A stretch of 64,000 nt of DNA from Seiridium cupressi. Its lineage: Eukaryota; Ascomycota; Sordariomycetes; Amphisphaeriales; Sporocadaceae. The notes beneath the pieces are model-generated. The model saw only the letters and a program-made list of their open reading frames with translations, had not been told where the DNA came from and ran no database searches. Shown here piece by piece: positions 1 to 12,651 of this stretch. The DNA is taken from assembly GCA_036674765.1 (NCBI GenBank), contig JARVKI010000006.1:620001-684000 (forward strand), given 5' to 3'. Position numbers and translations under genes: made by a program. The first letter of the stretch is position 1. Each line of letters starts with the position of its first letter.

Positions 1-1183
1 GGCAAGTCTCAAGGTTCTCAATCCCAGCTGCTTGAAGTGCAGCTTGTGCCTCAATCCGATTCAGAGCAATGCGCAGCTTCCTGTCGAGAAAGGTGTCCTT
101 TTGGCTTGCAGAAAAGCCGGCAGAGCACCCTTCCATCGAGAGACAAGCAATCTCGCATTTTGAATAACCAATTATGGTTTCCGCTTGTTGTGTCATGCAT
201 GGGCGGCAGAACCAATGAACCGTAGCACCTTCACAGTGGACCATTCGATTCAGGGGAAACTCATCGAAGCAGCACCCACATTCGGTCATTTCTCCATTCT
301 TCCTGGCTCGCTCTACGTTAGCCCGTTCTGCGGTGGCAGCAACCTCTTTTGCATCTCTACCGGCCTTGACCGCTCTTGCTGCGATGAATTCATTTAGAGC
401 GGCACACTGGTCCGCCGAGAGTTTGCTGCGATCAAGGTCATGGATCTTAGCAGCGGAATACTGTTGCAAAACTTTGGTGACCGTCTTTTTCTCGAGCCAC
501 ATAGGATGGACCTTATCCCAGTCCCGCGAGGCGCTGTCCATGGCGACGTAGGTTCGATAGAGTGAAGAGCCGTTGTTGAACAGTAATTTGTTCCTGATCG
601 CTGTTTTTGGAGCGAGGGGGAAGTCCTGGCTGATGAGTAAGGTTGCCATATCCTTATACTCTGCAGAGCGCATTTGATCCAAGTAATTAGGGTCATCGAT
701 CTTCGCTTTGATACCGCCAGTGGGATCCTCAACTTCCCCCTCTTCCTCCTCCTCCACGTCGATGTCGCGTTTACGTTTCAAAGGATTATGCCGCCTTGGG
801 TACTCTTGACCTCGTTCTTGCTTGTCGAGTACATCGGAGATTATTGCGTCGGAATTGAATGAATGTTCTTCTGCTAGCTTGTCCAGATATTGGGAGTCAA
901 TGTCTTCGAATATCAGTAGGACCTGTGTCTTGCAGGATGTTAGGTCCGCACCATTTGGCGAGGCGGGTTCTTCCATAGCTGCAGCTGCCCGTGAACGAAT
1001 TCCTTGGTTAACAGCACTGTCTTGGTTGGCATAAGAAGCGCATTTTCTGGGAGCACGCCGCTCCCGTCTTTTGTCCTTGATAGCAGCCTGAGGAACCTTT
1101 TCTGCCTCTTTGGCCTTATCCTGCCGCCCAGGTATTAGCCACTTTCTTCGCAACTTGGATACAAGACTCCGAAAGGTACGCAT
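1..1183 (-). CDS. RBR-type E3 ubiquitin ligase, RNF216/Triad3-like (partial, C-terminal part beyond left edge)
   Basis: An open minus-strand frame of 394 codons runs from ATG at 1183 to the window edge with no stop. RING-between-RING ligases pass ubiquitin through a RING2 cysteine; that half lies outside the window. Visible parts: a basic N-terminus, an acidic Glu run near residue 145-150, then the first RING with Cys-Gly-Cys-Cys at 302-305, FDEFP, HWFCRPCM, and the spaced stretch LSMEGCSAGFS. After it comes a helix ending IENLETC, which is the usual lead into the next zinc domain of the RNF216 group. The match to RNF216 (CxCCxxEFP, then FCxxC, then MEGxCxxxFS) is by remembered family pattern. 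The start is the first ATG of the open frame; an upstream exon cannot be excluded. The ligase class is fairly secure; the substrate is unknown. Confidence 0.72.
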   Translation of the reverse strand, partial: MRTFRSLVSKLRRKWLIPGRQDKAKEAEKVPQAAIKDKRRERRAPRKCASYANQDSAVNQGIRSRAAAAMEEPASPNGADLTSCKTQVLLIFEDIDSQYLDKLAEEHSFNSDAIISDVLDKQERGQEYPRRHNPLKRKRDIDVEEEEEGEVEDPTGGIKAKIDDPNYLDQMRSAEYKDMATLLISQDFPLAPKTAIRNKLLFNNGSSLYRTYVAMDSASRDWDKVHPMWLEKKTVTKVLQQYSAAKIHDLDRSKLSADQCAALNEFIAARAVKAGRDAKEVAATAERANVERARKNGEMTECGCCFDEFPLNRMVHCEGATVHWFCRPCMTQQAETIIGYSKCEIACLSMEGCSAGFSASQKDTFLDRKLRIALNRIEAQAALQAAGIENLETC

Positions 1184-1237
1184 GGTCAGAACCAGCGTAT
1201 ACAAATTGTTTTCAGCCTGTTGTTTATACTGATTCGA

Positions 1238-2307
1238 TCACCTCCAAACATCCCCAATTTGTGCGGCGGGCATGTTGAGTAAAGTCAACAATGAAACTGA
1301 AGCGTTGATTTGTACAGCGAGAATGGGATTTATGTGCGCAAACCCAAATCCGGAGCGGCCGCTGACCCAGCATTTGCTAAAAGAAAATGTGCTCGTAACT
1401 TTGGCTGACTCGTTTCTACACTGCATGGACTGTTTCCAAAGCACCGGATCGAGCATTGCGAGGAGACGGTTGAACGTCCCATGCTGGTGCAGAATCGACG
1501 GTGCCTGGGCACCCGAAGGGCAAATGGCGTGGATGACCAATAAGGAGATTGACTTACAGAGAGTGATTGCAGATTGTGGAATGGGTAAAATGGAGGTACC
1601 ACGTTTCTTTCGAGACTTGGTTCCGAAATCGATGCGCAGGTTGTTTGGAGGTGCTGGAGGAGGCTATGAAGAGGGTGGATGGATGCGAATTGAGGAGCAA
1701 GGAGACGTCCAGTCAGCCTTTGCGAAGCCGTCGCGAAAAGAATTGTGAGCCGCTCAAAGGAATCCGCAGTACCTAGCGCGTCTGATCCAATATGGGCAAT
1801 TGCAGCTGTACAAATGTCATAGATCGGGAGACTGCAACGACGACTGCTCGAATGTGACATGCGATATGCTGGCATTCGCCAGTGCAGCAATCACATCGAG
1901 TGGAGATCCGGGGTAAGGAAGCAGGAACTGAAATGGAATGTTTGCGGCGCAATGCCTCAGTAGTAAACCATTGAGGGCAGTATCCCAACGCCGCCAGATG
2001 TTCGCTGGATGTTTGTCCGTGTTTTCGTCCAGGCAAGGAGGCATTGGTCGTTCTCTTCTGGAGCTCCAAGATTGAGCCTAAGGATCAGGTTGCTGTGGTT
2101 TGACCGTTGTCGTGCCGCCCAGTGAATTTCAATGTGGTAGGTACGTGTTGGCTCTGCTCCAACTCCGCTCAACCTCTCGGAGAATTCCTCTCGCCTCGGG
2201 GGATTGATTACCAGATTCCTTATGAGACTGTTCTCGGAAATTCTCCTCATACTAAATCGAAACTGACTGCCTTCTATCTTGGCCAATCTATCCCTTACAT
2301 CAATCAA
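1238..2307 (-). CDS. Uncharacterised gene, structure only partly resolved (possibly decayed)
   Basis: I do not recognise this product. On the minus strand the last two exons look sound: an exon ending at 1558 is followed by a GTAAGT donor, a 53-nt intron (1505-1557, no clear branch site) and a phase-0 final exon 1238-1504 coding 88 residues and a TGA. The exon upstream of 1558 is open back to about 1890 in the same frame as a 116-codon ORF beginning with ATG at 2307, but two in-frame stops (1957-1959 and near 1900) separate them. A second frame between 1817 and 2044 also looks protein-like. Either another intron removes the stops or the gene is frameshifted. It lies 54 bp downstream of the ligase start. 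The coordinates are the outer limits of what looks coding, not a finished model. Confidence 0.3.
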
Positions 2308-2556
2308 GCCTCAGCGTTGCTCAAGTGATCGACCAGCACAATTACCTAAACCTAGATAGAATTCGGACTAAAATAGCACACGCGAGGCTATGGAGTTAGC
2401 GACAAGAAGCCCCGAGTTATGCATTACATTCATTTATCGTAGTAAAATGTTCTGCGGGCCTCGATAGAGACACATTCCAGAAAAGACGTATTGCCCAACT
2501 ACATTGTAATCTTAGAATGGTGGTAAAACATCGTAGCTGGCTCCAATCAAAACTAT

Positions 2557-3714
2557 CTAACACCAGCAAAACTTCTCGTTCGCAACCCAGTCGACCTGAC
2601 TAGCATCGCCTTTGCCGTGCCACATCAAGCTTGGAATACTATCCTTTTGCCTTTCAATCACGTCGTGATCGAGGCCAGTCTCCTTGATTAAAGCATCCAC
2701 AGTTGGCGTTGGGTTCCAGAGCTCGATCTTGCCCAGCCTCCATCTCTTCGCTTCTGCTTGAGCCTTGTGCAACACAGCGGCAAATGATGAAGCTAGTTCC
2801 TCGTGTGGTGCGTTGTCATCCTCAACAACCAGTCGAAGGATATACATTGTGTTCTTTTCGGCATCATCGCCATCGCCGCGGTAGTTTCGTGTCCATATGG
2901 CCCATACGCGTCTTCCTTCTACTCCAGCGATAGCCCCCTTGACGGGAGTTTGCTCTACATCTTTGAAGACCCGGTTTGCAATGAACTCGTCCCGGAACAG
3001 ATGCCAGCGAACTATGTCGTAGTTTGGTACGAAGGCAAACTGTGGCCTCTCACCCCTGGCATTGCTCGACAAGTACTTTCGCAGCAGCTCTCCGTCCAGC
3101 TTGCAGAAGGACTCCAGGTTGTCGTATGTAATTACATCGAGCTCCCGCGAGGACGCCCCGGACGAGGCTGTTTCTGGGACCTTGAAGCTGACATGTAGGC
3201 TCGGGCAAGGCACCCAGCCTAATTTGGCGTAAAACGATTTACCGATGTCACTCCAAAGAGCACTAGCAGGTGGCTTGACAATTTGGTCGTCTATTTTTTC
3301 GAATCCTTCCCCTAGTGTTCGGCCCAATTCTTGCAACATGCGACTCGCATAGCGACGACCTCTGTACTGAGAAGGAGTGTACACACTGGCGATCCCATAC
3401 GAGAGATGCTCTCGTACTTCGCCAGTGTTGGGATCGGTGACGAAGACTTTCTTCCGCAATGTTTCACAACTTGCGAGTACAGGTCTCTTCCCCGGCGCGG
3501 ACGAATCTGTCAGAACCCAATATCTCATGCCACCATTCTCTGCAAGTGGTATGGTTGCAAGAAACGGCTCCCGTGCCAGATAATCTTGCAAGCTGAGTGC
3601 GCCGCCCCATTCTGTATGGTTCAAGGTCCACGTCTGCACCTTTTCATCCTCAGTGGGAAATTCCAATTTCAGATTAGGCGAGGCCGCATCTGGAAGCTGT
3701 GTGATTGAGCCCAT
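2557..3714 (-). CDS. LYC1-like lysine N-acetyltransferase (GNAT fold)
   Basis: A single-exon gene of 385 residues starting at an ATG (MGSITQLPD). The central part has GNAT features: a beta-strand segment ending YGIASVYTPSQYRGRRYASRML, where the R-G-R-R-Y-A loop is the acetyl-CoA pyrophosphate-binding motif A, followed near residue 160 by SFYAKLGW, typical of the fold's last part. The long C-terminal half is that of fungal LYC1 relatives. In Yarrowia, LYC1 acetylates lysine at N6 and opens the acetyl-lysine degradation route; cytosolic lysine catabolism is therefore the likely role here, though the substrate is inferred from the family only. No introns are needed. The 5' flank is a gene-poor stretch, so regulation is not visible. 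Confidence 0.72.
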   Translation of the reverse strand: MGSITQLPDAASPNLKLEFPTEDEKVQTWTLNHTEWGGALSLQDYLAREPFLATIPLAENGGMRYWVLTDSSAPGKRPVLASCETLRKKVFVTDPNTGEVREHLSYGIASVYTPSQYRGRRYASRMLQELGRTLGEGFEKIDDQIVKPPASALWSDIGKSFYAKLGWVPCPSLHVSFKVPETASSGASSRELDVITYDNLESFCKLDGELLRKYLSSNARGERPQFAFVPNYDIVRWHLFRDEFIANRVFKDVEQTPVKGAIAGVEGRRVWAIWTRNYRGDGDDAEKNTMYILRLVVEDDNAPHEELASSFAAVLHKAQAEAKRWRLGKIELWNPTPTVDALIKETGLDHDVIERQKDSIPSLMWHGKGDASQVDWVANEKFCWC

Positions 3715-4796
3715 TGTGTCCGTCGTAGTAATCTCGGGCGCCAGGTAGGCCGCTGGAAGCTGAGGTGTGGATGATGACTGAGACCTCGGATATCAGGACT
3801 CGGAGCTGTCTTTGACTCTAAGATATACAGGTACGCTAAGATAAGAGGTGATGAGCTAGTAGCATGTGCGGGCGAAGCATCAAAGCCAGACAGGACGCGT
3901 ACGGTGCTTCAGTGAACAAAGAAGGCGAGCTGGGTCAACTGTGGGTCAAGGGCGGCCCCGGACTCTTTAAATCAAGCAAGTGCTCTTTTAGCATTCAGGG
4001 ATGTGTTCGTGTCAATTGACGTAAGGTATAAGCCGCAGCAAGGGACCCCTGTAGCAGCTGTATACTAACAGGCCCAGGCGCATAAGTGCGACGACGAGAT
4101 GGGCAGGCACGAAGAGTGCGTGCGTTGTTGCTCCATTCCGCCATTCCGCATCCCAGAGTTCAAATTCCAGCCCCCAAGGCCCGGCTCCGACTTTTCCCAG
4201 GTTCTCCAACAATCTCGGATACGCTAATTGTCTTTGCTACCCCGGATTTTGGTGCCCGCTCACTCCATACATTGAACATGTATCAGTAACGGAAATTCGA
4301 TTGGCCACTTGCCAACCTTAAGATATGGGAAGACAGTCACGACGTCGTCAAACCAACTACTGTACTTTACGTTTTCACCTTGGATAACAGCGAGCCAATC
4401 ATGCTCATTGACATGGTCATCCGTGACACAGAGAAACGGTATGACCCGGAGGTGCGAAGCTAGGCGGGGCCGACGGAAACCGAATGTTCGGCGGGATCTA
4501 CGGCGTAGGGTTGGCGTCAGATGATATGATAGCCAGCGGCACCATCTCACTGCGCCTACAAGCGCTGCCGAGCATGCTCGGGCCCTAGGACTGCAGCCTA
4601 GATTTTAGTGCTCGCTCTAGATCATCATGTGCCAACTTCGGATATGCAATGTATCCTTTAGGAGTGACGAGGCGTCACTCCGGTATACCATACGGGTAAA
4701 ATGATTGGAAGGACAATTTGCTTATCAGGCACGTATCTGCTAATTCCGTTTTAATATGCTGGCTGCTTTTATTTGTATATAAAACATGTAAAGAAA
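3715..4796. other. Gene-poor stretch, LYC1-like promoter and possible exon relic
   Basis: This holds the upstream region of the LYC1-like gene. The only coding-looking piece is on the minus strand at about 4263-4490: an open stretch without an ATG (containing VNEHDWLAVIQGEN and WFDDVVTVFP) that ends at a GTGAGC donor-like site near 4262. No matching acceptor and continuing frame were found, so it is noted as a possible exon relic only. Confidence 0.3.
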
Positions 4797-4852
4797 TTCT
4801 TAGAGAATACTTCTTAGAGAATATTTCTTAAAGGATATTTCTTGGAGAATAT
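4797..4852. repeat. 14-nt minisatellite, four copies
   Basis: Four head-to-tail 14-nt units at 4797-4810, 4811-4824, 4825-4838 and 4839-4852. The first unit is TTCTTAGAGAATAC; the others differ from it at one to four positions. Each unit is itself nearly a palindrome (TTCT...AGAA). It sits in an AT-rich patch just beyond the 3' end of the decayed membrane-protein gene. Confidence 0.8.
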
Positions 4853-5535
4853 TTAAAAAGATATCCTTTTAAAGCGACGCCACTTATTTGTTGCTTTCCT
4901 CCGCACTTTAACATCGCTAAGCTTCCTAGCCAAATTAAAATCGTTCAAACAAGCCGTACGATATGCACAAGAAGCTTCTGGTGTTATGGGGATACTGATC
5001 ACGGTGAGATATGAACCATTAATAGGCTTGCCCGACAAAGCTGACAGTGTCGAAGACGAGATGTAGATAATACAAATCAAGTCGGTTTTCGCTACCAGGC
5101 AGACCACCGAGCGTGAAAGCCGTGACAAGAAGAGAGACTCCTGTTGAAGTCTTGGTATATGCCTCTTTGGTCAGTGATGGAAGTGATCCTGGGACATACC
5201 TGTCAACATGTGGACGTCGTTACCAACCATCAATGTGTCCGATACAAGTTTGAGTCTCCTGTTTTTAGCCTTGTGTTCTTTGGTTCCTTCGCATGCTGAT
5301 AGTTGAGTCTACCGAATTTCGATAGAAACACCGCCCAGAAAGACAGCACCAGGGAGAGGAGTGCATGTCCAGCAAATCCGACGAGAATCTGTGGGCACAG
5401 CAAATATATAAGCAAGCCCGCATTTCGCTACACTTTCATAAGAATTTGATGCCGACTTACACCAATACCCGCGATATCGGGCACGGCCTCCCCGGCCTTT
5501 TCGCAGTTCGGTGTCTGCAACTCAGAAACTTCCAT
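4850..5535 (-). pseudogene. Decayed fungal multi-pass membrane protein gene (frameshifted)
   Basis: Minus strand. Exon 1 is 5461-5535 (ATG, 25 codons, ending PDIAGIG), intron 5389-5460 (GTAAGT...CAG), then an exon with a hydrophobic segment (ILVGFAGHALLSLVLSFW) followed by FLSKFGRL. These match the start of a family I recall from many filamentous fungi (xPDIAGIG followed by a membrane helix, later MVGNDxQMxTG and DLYHLHLVFDTVxFVG); it has no accepted name. Near 5273-5286 the frame must shift by one base to continue as LVSDTLMVGNDVHMLTG. A second intron (5141-5199) then restores VSLLVTAF and DLYYLHLVFDTVSFVG, ending at TAA 5019-5021. Beyond this the homology fades into AT-rich sequence, where a full-length member would have several more helices. 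A truncated, frameshifted relic is the best reading; a sequencing error would explain the shift but not the lost C-terminus. Confidence 0.6.
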
Positions 5536-6478
5536 TTTCGTGCCTACAGGTTAATTGAGCTTGGCGGAGTATACGACTAAGAGGTACGGCTCCAGTTGCA
5601 AACTTGACAATGACTTGGCATCTGACATCTGATCTCGGCAACTTTGCATGTGCTATCATGGACAGAAATCAAAGTACACTCACTGGATCAACTCACGGTA
5701 TGCTTATAAATGTCACAACTCACTAAGGAGTCAAGATGGCTGGTGTTCTCCAATCCTCTTGATTGCCAACACGATGGGCACCATAGACCGCACTAGCAAA
5801 GCCCAAGTGACATGGAAGCAGGGATGCCGTCTTAGCGTTTCTCGTTGCGAGCGTCCTATTTGCTCTGTATTCGAGCAACGGAACCTTGCAATCTAGGTAG
5901 TTAGCAATTCCACAGCGATGATATTGGGTGATCTGGCGGTGATAGTGGGGACTAGAGGCGGCGTGCCGCAGAACTGCAGCAGCGGACAGGGTCAAGCTGA
6001 CATTTGGAGTTCTTTGATCACAGTTATTATCATGTTGACTGGTCGATGACCGGTCGTAGGCAAATGTAAGTACGTAAATACTTCAGGGCTCGGAATCGTG
6101 GTGATCCACAATGATCTCCAATGGAGTTCTCGTCCTATTAATTTAATCCATCCACCTTCGTATGTACCTCCTGGAAGATACAGACATTAACCTATTATAC
6201 TGAAACAGTGCATGGAATGTTTTGTATGCATGAAAACTATGCAAGACACTACTTGTTATATAGTTTCACAGGGGCAAAAATGGTTGACAAGACTTCGAAG
6301 CAGTTATGTCACTTGCATTCCCATGGATCTAAGCAGATCTATTTACCAGCTTATCCCCAACAACACCTCTAGGATATCTCGCGTCGCCATGTCCTCGATT
6401 TTGCAAAGCAGACCAAAAGCCGAATCCATTCTTCATGCCCTCCTGAACACCGAGAAAGGAGATTGAAGCATGTGTGTC
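5536..6478. other. Intergenic, no gene supported
   Basis: Short open frames here either begin at non-ATG codons or have no splice sites or family resemblance. I see no promoter element or repeat worth naming. Confidence 0.5.
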
Positions 6479-8518
<2,040 letters not shown>

Positions 8519-9275
8519 CTTTGCTTGGATTGACTTGACTCGTTCGATGTGTTTGCTTTCAAAATTGTTTGCCCAGTAGTGCTCGGTGGGTTCGATCAGA
8601 ATATCGCGGTTGAGCCAGAGCTTGTTTCGAGGAGTTATTGTGTTTTCGTGGCCACCCGACTCGACTGCACCGCCGTTGGTTATTCGCTGCGCAGCGGGGT
8701 TGGAGCCGACACTATTAAACCCCATCTTATCAACGATTGAACTGGATTGGATTGTCTACATTTCTGGGAGAAAAACCCCAGACCGGGAAATGTCCTGCTT
8801 ACCTTGCCCTTAAAAGTGCGCGAGTTCTCGGCGTGACACACTTTCAACCTGTTTGCTATTGCCGTTCTGAGTCACTTCCACAAGATCGGGTCTCAATTGT
8901 GTCAACGCGTTCCTCCGAAATTTGGTACGGCCTCTGCCCCTCAATTGAGAAGGAGCGGTCCACGGAAGGGGCACTGCTTTCCCTGGGATTTGGAGGGGTC
9001 AAGTCCGGTTAATTACATATCAGCTGGCCTGTGCTTGCTATAGGCAAGGGGTTCGTGGATTTGGCTTAGCTGGCTCGCCCCCATTTGCAGCAAGCCGGGG
9101 CGGGAAAAACCAGAAGCCCCGCCAACTTTTTTGTGAGGGCCCGATTCAATGGTAGAGCTCAATGTCAACATCGGACTGAAGAGCTAGGCAACCGGGCAGA
9201 GACACCAACACACGCCCATCGTCACCCCAGAAGACGACCTTCCCGACCTGCCGAGCGCTTCTGCTGTTTCCCAAA
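8519..9275. promoter_or_regulatory. Divergent promoter region, ProRS / CCT1
   Basis: About 757 bp separate the two head-to-head housekeeping starts. No clear TATA box lies at a fixed distance from either start. Open frames inside it have no family resemblance. Confidence 0.4.
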
Positions 9276-11090
9276 ATGGCTTCCATGTTCGAACAACCCA
9301 GAAATGGGACTCTGTTCCTGGGCGGCCAGAAGATCTCTGGCGCCGATATTAGAGATCAGAATGGTGGGTGATTTGAGTTGCCAGCTTCACGAATGTTTTT
9401 GGCTGACCAGGTGCAGTTCTGGCGACGCAGGCCATTGCAAACGTTGTGAAGAGCTCCTTTGGCCCGAGTGGACTGGACAAGATGATGGTGGATGATATTG
9501 GTGTGAGTAACTTCGTGGGGAAGTAATGCCACGATGAAATGCTGAATGGGTTTGCCGCAGGATGTTACCGTGACCAACGATGGCGCCACGATCCTCAGTT
9601 TACTCGATGTCGAGCATCCGGCAGGCAAGATTTTGGTGGACTTGGCACACCAGCAAGACAGAGAGGTGGGCGACGGCACGACCTCTGTAGTTCTGATTGC
9701 CGCCGAACTGCTGCGACGAGGAAACGAGTTGATGAAGAACAAGATTCACCCGACTACCATCATTACAGGATACAGACTAGCTCAGAGGGAAGCGATCAAG
9801 TACATGAACGACAACATCAGCATACCTGTTTCGAAACTGGGCCGAGACTCCCTGATCAGCATCGCCAAAACCTCCATGTCCAGCAAGATCATCGGCGCTG
9901 ACTCTGATTTCTTTGCCAACATGGTTGTTGATGCCATACAGTCCGTGAAGACCTCGACCAACAGGGGCGAAGTCAAATACCCTGTCAAGGCCGTCAACAT
10001 TCTGAAGGCGCACGGCAAGTCTGCGCTCGAGTCTGTTCTAGTCAAGGGCTATGCTCTGAACTGCACCGTCGCCTCCCAGGCCATGCCCACATCGATACAG
10101 GACGCCAAGATTGCACTTCTGGACATCAACTTGCAGAAGGAACGTATGAAGTTGGGTGTGCAGATCACGGTCGATGATCCCCAGCAGCTCGAGGAGATCC
10201 GCGCTCGAGAGTCCGGCATGGTCATTGAGAGGATTGAGATGATCCTCAAGGCTGGCGCAAACGTCGTCCTGACTACCAAAGGCATTGACGACATGTGCTT
10301 GAAGATGTTTGTGGAGCGTGGCGCCATGGCCGTAAGACGGTGCAAGAAGGAGGATTTGAGACGTATCGCCAGGGCTACCGGCGGAACTCTTCTCAGCACC
10401 CTCTCTGATCTGAATGGTGACGAGAAGTTCGAATCCTCCTATCTAGGCCATGCCGAAGAGGTTGTACAGGAGCGCATTTCAGATGATGAATGCATTTTAG
10501 TCAAGGGTACCAAGACACATTCGTCTGCGTCGATTGTACTCAGAGGTCCCAACGAATTTACCCTAGACGAGATGGAACGATCAGTACACGATTCCCTGTG
10601 TGCTGTGAAGCGCACACTAGAGAGTGGAAAGGTTGTTCCCGGTGGTGGTGCAGTTGAGACAGCCCTCCATATCTACCTCGAGGAATACGCTGGCACCGTC
10701 GGATCGAGGGAGCAATTGGCCATCGGCGAGTTTGCGCAATCACTACTCGTCATCCCCAAGACGCTTGCCGTCAACGCGGCAAAGGACGCTAGCGAGCTCG
10801 TGGCACAACTAAGATCGCGCCATGCGGTATCGCAACGAACTCAAGAGGGTGATGGCACGCAGGATGAGAAGACCATCGCACGGATGAAGGGTTATAGAAA
10901 CTATGGTCTGGACCTCGCCAAGGGCAAAGTGCAGGACGAGGTCAAGGCCGGTGTCTTGGAACCTTCCATTAGCAAGGTTCGGCAGCTGAAGAGTGCGGTG
11001 GAGGCAACTATTGCAATCATGAGAATCGATACCCTGATCAAGCTGGACCCGGAGCAAAGGCCGGAGGATGACGACGGTCATGGTCACTAA
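9276..11090 (+). CDS. CCT1: T-complex protein 1 subunit alpha (CCT1 chaperonin)
   Basis: Subunit of the eight-membered cytosolic CCT/TRiC ring that folds actin, tubulin and WD proteins with ATP. Three exons: 9276-9363, 9417-9502 and 9561-11090; introns 53 and 58 nt; 567 residues. For the first intron the acceptor at 9416 rather than 9410 gives [14 protein letters not shown], which is the conserved reading. Group II chaperonin motifs are present: [36 protein letters not shown] (ATP hydrolysis loop), and VVPGGGAVE near the C-terminal equatorial domain. Alpha identity rests on GADIRDQN at the N-terminus and [13 protein letters not shown] in the apical region. The protein ends DDDGHGH. It shares a divergent promoter region with prolyl-tRNA synthetase, both serving bulk protein production. 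Confidence 0.95.
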
Positions 11091-11165
11091 AAGAATCGCG
11101 ATGAATTGCACAGCGTTTCATGGATAAAAACCTAGAGGGATGTGTCTATAGACGCATGCAACGCT

Positions 11166-11171
11166 AATAAA
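11166..11171 (+). terminator. Polyadenylation signal-like AATAAA downstream of CCT1
   Basis: AATAAA lies 75 bp after the CCT1 stop codon, a usual distance for a fungal 3' end. Single hexamers occur by chance in AT-rich flanks, so this is suggestive only. Confidence 0.35.
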
Positions 11172-12239
11172 AGATGGATGAGATATGACAAATGATTGCC
11201 GGGCCTGCTCTAGGGTATAATTTTTGCATTGTGTAATATCTGGGGATTCTCGATGCTCGGATATACTATGTGAGGGCGAGTATGGTCTCGCCATCACCCA
11301 CATAACTCGCTGGTTCATCATCTCAACCCTGCCGCCTAGTTCGATTTAGGAGCTCGAGCCTCCCATAATTGTTGATCGACACGCAAAATGCTCACATGGG
11401 TGTCGCATGCTACTGTGTCGAACTTTTCTTGCGGATTTTGATATCGTGGAATATCGGTTATTGTGGTTGAGCAGATAGGCAAATTTTTATTTTTATTTTT
11501 GGCCTGCGAAGGTTTTTAATACGGCCATGAAGGATTATATTTGTGGTCGATTTGAGTGCAGGTCGGTTTGAGTCACTTGATAGAACGACAAAACCAGACA
11601 ATAAATATAGACATCGGTGAACATCGGCCCCAAAACGAATCCAGGCCGTTAAGTTCCTAGTAATGTGAACTGCAGCTTGACTTTTGCTCTATTTGTCCGC
11701 CGGAAGGTAGTCACTACCCTTATCGATAGATATTATTGGATATCTCGTCTTCCTCTAGATACCTATAGAACTCGACCTGTGATTGTTGTTTCGTGATGAT
11801 TCAGGAAAGATGAACTAGGTAATTTCTACGGGTCCCATTATGGCTAGTATCCATTGATTATTAAGTTAAGATCCGTTGGTCACAAAACCCTCAAGCAAAA
11901 CTAGGATAATTAGGTGATGATGTGATTAGTCCATAGCTGGCATTCGCCAATCCGGCAAGCTGTTTTCAAATTTGTTTTGGTGAATTAGTCAATTCATTTG
12001 AAGAATCTTCACTGTCTTCAATCAGCCTCTGCTAATTTGTGCATTGTCACCAGCCTGGCACTCTCTGTCAACACGAAATCACAATCTAAACATTCTCCAT
12101 TCGTTACGATTCACAACTACGCCATCAACCAATCGGCCACAAGCCTAAACGCGAAAATAATTTTCTGCTTTCTATTTACGCGCCTGTACGACCGTTTCCT
12201 CGTCCTCATACAAGCCCCGTCGTTGCTCGTATATTCGCA
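11172..12239. other. Intergenic, no gene supported
   Basis: Rather AT-rich spacer between CCT1 and the small gene at 12240. The 5' flank of that gene (about 12000-12239) is rich in C/T and CA stretches, as in fungal leaders. No repeats of note were seen. Confidence 0.45.
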
Positions 12240-12651
12240 ATGGACGATCCTCGCATGCCCAGATTGAACGAGAAGAGTATTATTGGTGCCTGGAAATCCA
12301 AGGAGCGCTCACTGCTCGAAATGAATGTTGAGATGACTTCCATCTTCACACGCGCCCTAGAGGCTCTGGAGATGTATGTAGATCAATGCTCAAACATTCA
12401 CCGCCCCGTGGCATGCCTGGGCCTATTGATGGTTATGATTTCGGAAGTCTACAGGACCTTCAGTAAGTAGCGTTCAGACCCATCCCACGCGAGCTGAACA
12501 TGACTGACAAGCTTGAATAGCTTCGAATGAAAAGGGAACGCCGAAAGAACTCCCGTGGGGCGACACGTCTGGCTTTTATACATTCTCGTATCCAACCTTT
12601 AACATAGTCGACGGCCAGCAAAAGCGTTCTCCAGAAGCGCCGCCTGACTGA
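12240..12651 (+). CDS. Small hypothetical protein, two exons
   Basis: Not recognised. ATG at 12240 opens exon 1 (12240-12462); GTAAGT at 12463 and TAG at 12518-12520 bound a 58-nt intron with a CTGAC branch-like site; exon 2 (12521-12651) keeps the frame and ends in TGA, for 117 residues. The product starts MDDPRMPRLNEK, has an amphipathic middle (EMNVEMTSIFTRALEALEMY), and an aromatic tail rich in Phe/Tyr. No signal peptide is evident. The clean intron and favourable start argue for a real gene, but there is no family support. Confidence 0.42.
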
